From: Actinomycetota bacterium
GTDB taxonomy: Bacteria > Actinomycetota > Actinomycetes > JACCUZ01
Assembly (NCBI GenBank): GCA_030841245.1
Contig: JAVEDG010000389.1
Location: 1 to 9,875, forward strand
Direction of reading: 5' to 3'
DNA length: 9,875 nucleotides
In this document: piece after piece, positions 5,522 to 9,875 of the stretch
Position numbering within the stretch: position 1 is the first letter of the stretch
How the letters are laid out: every line of letters begins with the position of its first letter
Notes under the pieces: model-generated
Database searches by the model: none
The model's input: only the letters and a program-made list of their open reading frames with translations
What the model was told of the DNA's origin: nothing
Program-made: the position numbers and the translations under genes

Positions 5522-7576
5522 TCAGGCCGGGGCGGCCTCGAGCGGGTTGAGCCCGTTGGCGCGGCGGATCTGCTCGACCAGCGCCGCGACGATGGCCGTG
5601 ATGCCGAAGTCCTTGGGGGTGAACACCGCGGCGACGCCCTGCTCACGCAGAAAGCGCGCGTCCGCGTCCGGGATGATCCCGCCGACGACGACCGGGATGT
5701 CCCCGACCCCCGCGTCCCGCAGCAGCCTGAGCACCTCCGGCACCAGCTCGCGGTGTGAACCGGACAGGATCGAGAGCCCCACGCAGTGCACGCCCTCCTC
5801 GACGGCAGCAGACGCGATCTGGGCCGGCGTGAGCCGGATGCCCTGGTAGGCGACCTCGAACCCGGCGTCGCGCGCGCGCACGGCGATCTGCTCGGCGCCG
5901 TTGGAGTGGCCGTCCAGACCGGGCTTGGCCACGAGCAGGCGCAGCCTGGTCCCGAGCTCCTCCCCGGTACGCCGGACCGCCGCCCGCACCGCGTCGAGCT
6001 CAGGACCGGCCTCGACCACACCGACCGAGCCGCCGACGCCGGTCGGGGCCCGGTAGGAGCCGAACACCTGACGGAGGACACCGGCCCACTCCCCGGTGGT
6101 CACTCCGGCCCGCGCGCAGTCCAGCGTCGCCGGCATGAGGTTCTCCTCGGTGCGCGCTACGGCCCGGAGCCGTTCGAGCGCCAGGTCCGCCAGGTGCTGG
6201 TCGCGGGCCGCCCGCCACTCGCGGACCGCTGCAACGGCGGCCTCCTCCACCCGGTGGTCGACAGTCTGGATCGCGGCGTCGAGGTCGGCCGTCAACGGGT
6301 TGGGCTCGGTCTCGACGAAGCGGTTGACGCCGACCACGACGTCCTGGCCGGACTCCACCCGGGCCCGCCGCCGGGCGTGCGAGGCGACCAGTGCCGACTT
6401 GAGGTATCCGGACTCGACGGCAGCCACGGCGCCACCCATCCCCAGCACCCGCTCGATCTCGACGCGAGCCTGGGTGCACAGCTCGTCGACCTTGGCCTCG
6501 ATCACCGTCGAGCCGGCGAAGAGGTCGTCGTGCTCCAGGAGGTCGGACTCGTAGGCCAGGACCTGCTGCAGCCGCAACGACCACTGCTGGTCCCAGGGCC
6601 GGGGCAGTCCCAGCGCCTCGTTCCAGGCGGGCAGCTGGACGGCCCGGGCGCGGGCGTCCTTGGACAGAGTCACCGCCAGCATCTCGAGCACGATCCGCCC
6701 GATGTTGTTCTCCGGCTGCGCCTCGGTGAGACCCAGCGAGTTGACCTGCACGCCGTAGCGGAACCGGCGCGCCTTCGGGTCGGCCACGCCGTACCGCTCG
6801 GCGGTGATCTCGTCCCAGAGCCGCACGAAGGCCCGCATCTTGCACAGCTCCTCGACGAAGCGCACACCCGCGTTGACGAAGAAGGACATCCGCGCGACGA
6901 CCTCGGCGAAGTGCTGCTCCGGCACCTGACCGGACTCTCGCACCGAGTCGAGCACCGCCATGGCCGTGCAGAGCGAGAACGCCAGCTCCTGCACCGGCGT
7001 CGCTCCCGCCTCCTGCAGGTGGTAGCTGCAGATGTTGACCGGGTTCCACTTCGGCACCGCCGCGACGGTGTAGGCGATGACGTCGGTGGTCAGCCGCATC
7101 GACGCGGCCGGGGGGAAGGCGTAGGTGCCCCGGGAGAGGTACTCCTTGATGATGTCGTTCTGCGTCGTGCCGGTCAGGCCGGCCAGCAGCTGCTCGTCGA
7201 GCTCGCCTCCGGCTGCCGCGGCCTGCTCCTCGGCCACCACTTGGTAGAGCGCCAGCAGCCACATCGCGGTCGCGTTGATCGTCATCGAGGTGTTCGTCTC
7301 CCACGGCGGGATGCCGTCGAAGAGGGCGCGCATGTCGCCAAGATGGCTGACCGGGACGCCGACCTTGCCGACCTCGCCGTGAGCCAGCTCGTCGTCGGGG
7401 TCGTAGCCGGTCTGCGTCGGCAGGTCGAAGGCGACCGAGAGTCCGGTTTGCCCCTTCGCCATGTTGCGCCGGAAGAGGTCGTTGGACGCGGCCGCGGACG
7501 AGTGGCCCGCATAGGTGCGCATCACCCACGCGGGGTCCCGGTGCGGCGTGCCCGCGCCCTCGGACCCGTCGCTCAT
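5522..7576 (-). CDS. meaA: Ethylmalonyl-CoA mutase-like B12 enzyme (MeaA/Ecm family)
   Basis: A single-chain, adenosylcobalamin-dependent acyl-CoA mutase of 684 residues. The N-terminal TIM-barrel half shows YAGHSSAAASN (22-32), GLSVAFDLPTQTGYD (45-59), NTSMTINATAMWLLALY (95-111), GTTQNDIIKEYLSRGTY (136-152) and SYHLQEAGA (184-192). The C-terminal B12-binding domain (about 545-675) has D555-G-H557-S-N-G560, the DxHxxG motif whose His is the lower cobalt ligand, then SGSH and GGIIPDAD. YAGHS and FDLPTQTGYD match MeaA/Ecm proteins as I know them, rather than classical methylmalonyl-CoA mutase (YAGFST, FDLPTHRGYD). The expected reaction is (2R)-ethylmalonyl-CoA to (2S)-methylsuccinyl-CoA, in the ethylmalonyl-CoA pathway of acetate assimilation; substrate choice within the family is inferred. 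ATG at 7576 with GGAGG 4 nt upstream. It is followed closely by an MFS gene. Crotonyl-CoA carboxylase/reductase, often linked to it in actinobacteria, is absent from the window. Confidence 0.9.
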   Translation of the reverse strand: MSDGSEGAGTPHRDPAWVMRTYAGHSSAAASNDLFRRNMAKGQTGLSVAFDLPTQTGYDPDDELAHGEVGKVGVPVSHLGDMRALFDGIPPWETNTSMTINATAMWLLALYQVVAEEQAAAAGGELDEQLLAGLTGTTQNDIIKEYLSRGTYAFPPAASMRLTTDVIAYTVAAVPKWNPVNICSYHLQEAGATPVQELAFSLCTAMAVLDSVRESGQVPEQHFAEVVARMSFFVNAGVRFVEELCKMRAFVRLWDEITAERYGVADPKARRFRYGVQVNSLGLTEAQPENNIGRIVLEMLAVTLSKDARARAVQLPAWNEALGLPRPWDQQWSLRLQQVLAYESDLLEHDDLFAGSTVIEAKVDELCTQARVEIERVLGMGGAVAAVESGYLKSALVASHARRRARVESGQDVVVGVNRFVETEPNPLTADLDAAIQTVDHRVEEAAVAAVREWRAARDQHLADLALERLRAVARTEENLMPATLDCARAGVTTGEWAGVLRQVFGSYRAPTGVGGSVGVVEAGPELDAVRAAVRRTGEELGTRLRLLVAKPGLDGHSNGAEQIAVRARDAGFEVAYQGIRLTPAQIASAAVEEGVHCVGLSILSGSHRELVPEVLRLLRDAGVGDIPVVVGGIIPDADARFLREQGVAAVFTPKDFGITAIVAALVEQIRRANGLNPLEAAPA

Positions 7577-7597
7577 GAGACCTCCGGTTCGGCCGAC

Positions 7598-7616
7598 GGA
7601 CCGCAGTCTACTGGCC
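7598..7616 (-). promoter_or_regulatory. Possible -10 region before the mutase gene
   Basis: The 47-bp gap between the STAS gene and the mutase contains a minus-strand TAGACT (plus coordinates 7605-7610), matching TAnnnT. It could start a transcript with a leader of about 20 nt carrying the GGAGG site. No clear -35 is seen. It suggests that the mutase-MFS pair can be transcribed independently of the STAS gene. Confidence 0.3.
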
Positions 7617-7623
7617 GGTAACC

Positions 7624-7932
7624 TCAGCCGGCGCGGGCGGGCTCCATGCTCAGCACGCGGTGCAGCCGGGTCGCGCGCAGGATCCGGGCCAGGCGGGGGC
7701 TCGGGTCGCGCAGCACCATCCGCCGGTCCCGCGCCACGGCCCGCCGGTGCGCTCCCACCAACATCCCCAGCCCGGTCGCATCGACCAGCTCGACCCCCGA
7801 GACGTCGACCATCAGGTCACCGTGGCCGGCGTCGATGGCGGCGTGCAGCGCCGACCGGACCTCCGCCACCGTGTGGACGTCTATCCGGCCGGTCAGGATC
7901 ACCTCGCACCCCGGCGCGATGCTGACGACCAT
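7624..7932 (-). CDS. STAS-domain anti-sigma factor antagonist
   Basis: A 102-residue cytoplasmic single-domain STAS protein of the SpoIIAA/RsbV type. The core runs from VILTGRIDVHT (strand and first helix) through DLMVDVSGVELVDATGLGMLVGAH. In DATGLG, Thr53 occupies the place of the phosphorylated Ser of SpoIIAA (DSSGLG), so control by a serine/threonine anti-sigma kinase is plausible. By family logic the unphosphorylated form would bind the kinase and free a sigma factor. No anti-sigma kinase or sigma gene lies in the window, so the partner is unknown. I chose the ATG at 7932, preceded by AGGGG with a 7-nt spacer. An upstream ATG at 7968 (114 residues) is possible but has no ribosome binding site. 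The gene sits between two acyl-CoA enzymes on the same strand; the 159-bp gap upstream suggests its own promoter. Confidence 0.83.
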   Translation of the reverse strand: MVVSIAPGCEVILTGRIDVHTVAEVRSALHAAIDAGHGDLMVDVSGVELVDATGLGMLVGAHRRAVARDRRMVLRDPSPRLARILRATRLHRVLSMEPARAG

Positions 7933-8022
7933 CGGCACACCCCTGTCCCCCGACTCTCCTTGCACCATAGACGCGCGAGAGCGCCCGAAGGTTGCTGTTG
8001 GATCACGACGGTACGCCGGGAC

Positions 8023-8076
8023 GGCGACAGGACGGGGTCGCCACGCTGTGGCTGATGTGACTGATGTGGCTACAGC
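8023..8076. repeat. Two inverted repeats between the dehydrogenase and STAS genes
   Basis: In the gap 7933-8091, a perfect 6-bp inverted repeat (GGCGAC 8023-8028 / GTCGCC 8037-8042, 8-nt loop) adjoins an imperfect 8-bp one (GCTGTGGC 8045-8052 / GCTACAGC 8069-8076). The 16-nt loop of the second holds a direct repeat of TGATGTG (8053-8059, 8062-8068). They lie 16-69 nt beyond the dehydrogenase stop on the minus strand and could be a U-tract-free terminator for it, or a control site for the STAS gene. No T-run follows. The rest of the gap shows no recognisable promoter. Confidence 0.4.
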
Positions 8077-8091
8077 GGCCGGCGCGCCCGC

Positions 8092-8949
8092 TCAGCCGGG
8101 GCCGTAGTCGTAGAACCCGCGACCGGTCTTGCGGCCCAGGTCGCCGGCAGAGACCATCCGCGAGAGCGTCTCCGGGGGGAAGAACTTCTCGTCCGCGGTG
8201 TCCGCGTAGATGTTCATCGTCGCGTTGCGCAGGATGTCGATGCCGGTCATGTCGGTGGTCGCGAGCGGACCCATCGGGTGGCCAAAGCCGAGCCGGCAGG
8301 CCGTGTCGATGTCCTCCGCGCTCGCCACCCCGGACTCGAGCAGTCGGACCGCCTCCATCGCCAGGGCGCAGATCAGCCGGGTCGTGATGAACCCGGCCAC
8401 GTCGCGGTTGACGACGACGCACGTCTTCCCGACCGACTCGGCGAACGCCCGGGCCGCGGCCAGCGTCTCGTCACTGGTCTTGAAACCGCGGACCAGCTCG
8501 CACAGGCCCATCATCGGCACCGGAGAGAAGAAGTGCGTGCCGACGACCGACTCGGGACGACCGGTGACGGCGGCGATCTGGGTGACCGGGATGGCGCTGG
8601 TGTTGGTGGCGAGCACCGCACCGGCCGGCGCGATCCGGTCGAGCTCGCGGAAGACCTGGTGCTTGACGTCCAGCGCCTCGAACACCGCTTCGACGACGAC
8701 GTCCGCGTCAGCGGCTGCGTCCAGGTCGGTCGTCGTGCTCACTCGGGCCAGCGAGGCGTCCGCGTCCTCCCGGGAGATCTTGTCCTTGGCCACGAACCGG
8801 TCGAGCGAGGTCCTGATCGCCGAGCTACCACGGTCGAGCGCCTCCGCGGTGACGTCGCGAAGCACCACGTCGTACCCGGCGACGGAGGCGACCTGCGCGA
8901 TGCCGGACCCCATGAGTCCGGCGCCGATCACGGCGAGCTTGGTGGGCAT
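8092..8949 (-). CDS. 3-hydroxyacyl-CoA (3-hydroxybutyryl-CoA) dehydrogenase
   Basis: A 285-residue NAD(P)-dependent dehydrogenase that interconverts 3-hydroxyacyl-CoA and 3-oxoacyl-CoA; the length is typical of single-function Hbd/PaaH/FadB2 proteins. An N-terminal Rossmann fold has GAGLMG (9-14). TNTSAIPVT (115-123), with Ser118, and GTHFFSPVPMMGLCELV (137-153), with His139 and Glu151 as the expected catalytic pair, follow. The C-terminal dimerisation domain has GHPMGPL and ends GRKTGRGFYDY. Oddly, the Asn in the usual PGF-x-x-NR motif is replaced: the protein reads AGFITTR with Thr190 there, a variant I believe some family members share. The start is ATG at 8949 with GAGGAG 7 nt upstream; the longer open frame is antisense to the next gene. 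Acetoacetyl-CoA/3-hydroxybutyryl-CoA interconversion would feed the ethylmalonyl-CoA route with the nearby mutase, but beta-oxidation or phenylacetate degradation are equally open. Confidence 0.9.
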   Translation of the reverse strand: MPTKLAVIGAGLMGSGIAQVASVAGYDVVLRDVTAEALDRGSSAIRTSLDRFVAKDKISREDADASLARVSTTTDLDAAADADVVVEAVFEALDVKHQVFRELDRIAPAGAVLATNTSAIPVTQIAAVTGRPESVVGTHFFSPVPMMGLCELVRGFKTSDETLAAARAFAESVGKTCVVVNRDVAGFITTRLICALAMEAVRLLESGVASAEDIDTACRLGFGHPMGPLATTDMTGIDILRNATMNIYADTADEKFFPPETLSRMVSAGDLGRKTGRGFYDYGPG

Positions 8950-9037
8950 CGGACGGCTCCTCGGGTGAAGTGCGGGGACCCGCGGGAGCCTAGCCAACCC
9001 GCCCGGACCACACTGAGGCGTGCTCGCCTGGAGATCG

Positions 9038-9325
9038 ATGATCACGGCACTGGTCGCGGTGGGGGTGCTCGTGCTGCTGCTCCGCTGGGCGTTCAGCGGG
9101 CAGAGCCGCTCGCTCGTCGAGCGACGGCCACGGGCGGGGCGGGCCGACGAGTACGGCCTGCTGGTCTCCATCGCCTCACCCGGCAGCTTCGTCGAGGGTG
9201 AGATGAGCCGGCAACGGCTGGAGGAAGCCGGGATCCGCGCGACCCTGGTCACCACGTCCGACGGCCCGCGCCTCATGGTTTTCCCGGACGACGAGTCCGC
9301 GGCGCGGGCGCTGCTGGCCCGCTGA
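9038..9325 (+). CDS. Small membrane-anchored protein with DUF2007-like domain
   Basis: A 95-residue protein of unknown function. Residues 2-19 are one hydrophobic helix (ITALVAVGVLVLLLRWAF), probably an N-terminal anchor. After a basic, hydrophilic stretch (about 20-43), the C-terminal half (GLLVSIASPGSFVEGEMSRQ, then RLEEAGIRATLV and FPDDESAARALLAR) has the strand-helix-strand pattern of DUF2007 'putative signal transducing' proteins, where two short parts surround an L-x-x-AGI turn. This family match is by eye. I chose the ATG at 9038 with GGAG 4 nt upstream; a GTG at 9020 would add six residues but its purine run is only 1 nt away. It is divergent from the dehydrogenase (88-bp shared upstream region) and convergent with murA (16-bp gap). 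Confidence 0.72.
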   Translation: MITALVAVGVLVLLLRWAFSGQSRSLVERRPRAGRADEYGLLVSIASPGSFVEGEMSRQRLEEAGIRATLVTTSDGPRLMVFPDDESAARALLAR

Positions 9326-9341
9326 AACACGGACGTGCTGG

Positions 9342-9875
9342 TCAGCCCAGGAAGTCTGCGGGGGGCTCGGGCACTCGTGTGACGTCGGCGCCGAGCTCGC
9401 GCAGCTGCTGGTCGAAGCCCGGGTAGCCCCGGTCGACGTGGAACACGTCGCTGACGTAGGTGATGCCCTCGGCCACCAGGCCGGCGATCGTCAGCGCCGC
9501 TCCCGCCCGGATGTCGCTGGCCCGCACCGGCGCACCGGAGAGCCGCGGGACTCCGCGGACCACCGCATGGTGGCCGTCGGTGCGCACGTGAGCGCCGAGG
9601 CGCGCGAGCTCGTTGGCGAACACGAACCGGCCCTCGAAGATGTTCTCGGTGATCATCGCTGCCCCGTCCGCCACCGAGTCGAGAGCCATCATCAGCGGCT
9701 GCAGGTCCGTCGCGAGACCCGGGTAGGGCAACGTCACTGCGTCGACGGCGCTCGGCCGGCGGTCCATGACGACGCGGAAACCGTCGTCGAGACCGGTGAC
9801 GGTGGCCCCCGAGGTGGCCAGCTTGTCCAGGGCTATCTCGAGGTGCTCCGGCCGCGCGTTGTGCACCGCGACGTC
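9342..9875 (-). CDS. murA: UDP-N-acetylglucosamine 1-carboxyvinyltransferase MurA, C-terminal part (runs off the right edge)
   Basis: The last 177 residues of MurA, which transfers enolpyruvate from PEP to UDP-GlcNAc as the first committed step of peptidoglycan synthesis in the cytoplasm. The family is about 420-450 residues, so roughly 40% is present and the gene continues past 9875; the open frame reaches the edge without a stop. Visible landmarks, numbered from the edge: PYPGLATDLQP (50-60), with D57 matching the catalytic Asp305 of E. coli MurA; TENIFEGRF (77-84), R83 matching Arg331; DIRAGAAL (121-128), R123 matching Arg371; and FHVDRGY (145-151), R149 matching Arg397. The N-terminal half with the PEP-binding Cys/Asp loop (fosfomycin target) lies outside the window, so fosfomycin sensitivity cannot be judged. 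The EPSP synthase AroA fold is shared, but these segments are MurA-specific. Confidence 0.93.
   Translation of the reverse strand, partial: DVAVHNARPEHLEIALDKLATSGATVTGLDDGFRVVMDRRPSAVDAVTLPYPGLATDLQPLMMALDSVADGAAMITENIFEGRFVFANELARLGAHVRTDGHHAVVRGVPRLSGAPVRASDIRAGAALTIAGLVAEGITYVSDVFHVDRGYPGFDQQLRELGADVTRVPEPPADFLG

Noticed and set aside
5786..7621. 611-codon plus-strand open frame opposite the mutase
   Set aside because: It is fully antisense to a clearly conserved B12 mutase, and its translation is a low-complexity Arg/His/Gly/Leu mixture, as expected from GC-rich codon shadows. There is no domain signature.
8950..9330. N-terminal extension of the dehydrogenase to 412 residues
   Set aside because: The extension is antisense to the small plus-strand membrane gene. 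The ATG at 8949 has GAGGAG upstream and starts directly at the Rossmann fold.

Overview
The window is very GC-rich, with strong G/C at third codon positions, GTG starts, short gaps between genes and GGAG-type ribosome binding sites. Together with the DivIVA-repeat protein, the STAS antagonist, the MeaA-type mutase and an ArsR/MFS pair, this points to a free-living high-GC actinobacterium. I cannot place it below that level. No tRNA, rRNA, CRISPR array, insertion sequence or phage gene was seen, and no stretch over 300 bases lacks a gene.

Layout. (1) 80-1939 (+): a membrane processive glycosyltransferase of the hyaluronan synthase / NodC type (GT2), carrying an N-terminal MshEN-like module, the fold that binds cyclic di-GMP in MshE. 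This is the most unusual gene here. (2) 1945-3812 (-): an ArsR-family winged-helix regulator and an MFS exporter, overlapping by four bases (ATGA), converging on the glycosyltransferase with a 5-bp gap. (3) 3874-4173 (-): a 99-residue DivIVA-repeat protein. (4) 4260-7576 (-): an ethylmalonyl-CoA mutase-like B12 enzyme (MeaA/Ecm) followed 17 bp later by a second MFS exporter related to the first. (5) 7624-7932 (-): a STAS anti-sigma factor antagonist. (6) 8092-8949 (-): a 3-hydroxyacyl/3-hydroxybutyryl-CoA dehydrogenase. (7) 9038-9325 (+): a small membrane-anchored protein with a DUF2007-like domain, divergent from the dehydrogenase. (8) 9342 to the right edge (-): the C-terminal part of MurA, the first committed enzyme of peptidoglycan synthesis.

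How they may work together. The dehydrogenase and the mutase are both compatible with the ethylmalonyl-CoA pathway for acetyl-CoA assimilation (acetoacetyl-CoA to 3-hydroxybutyryl-CoA, then, after crotonyl-CoA carboxylase/reductase, ethylmalonyl-CoA to methylsuccinyl-CoA). Crotonyl-CoA carboxylase/reductase and the later enzymes are not in the window. The ArsR/MFS pair looks like a self-contained efflux unit. The glycosyltransferase stands alone here, and its possible second-messenger control is inferred from domain content. MurA and the small DUF2007-like gene belong to a cell-envelope/housekeeping neighbourhood that continues to the right.
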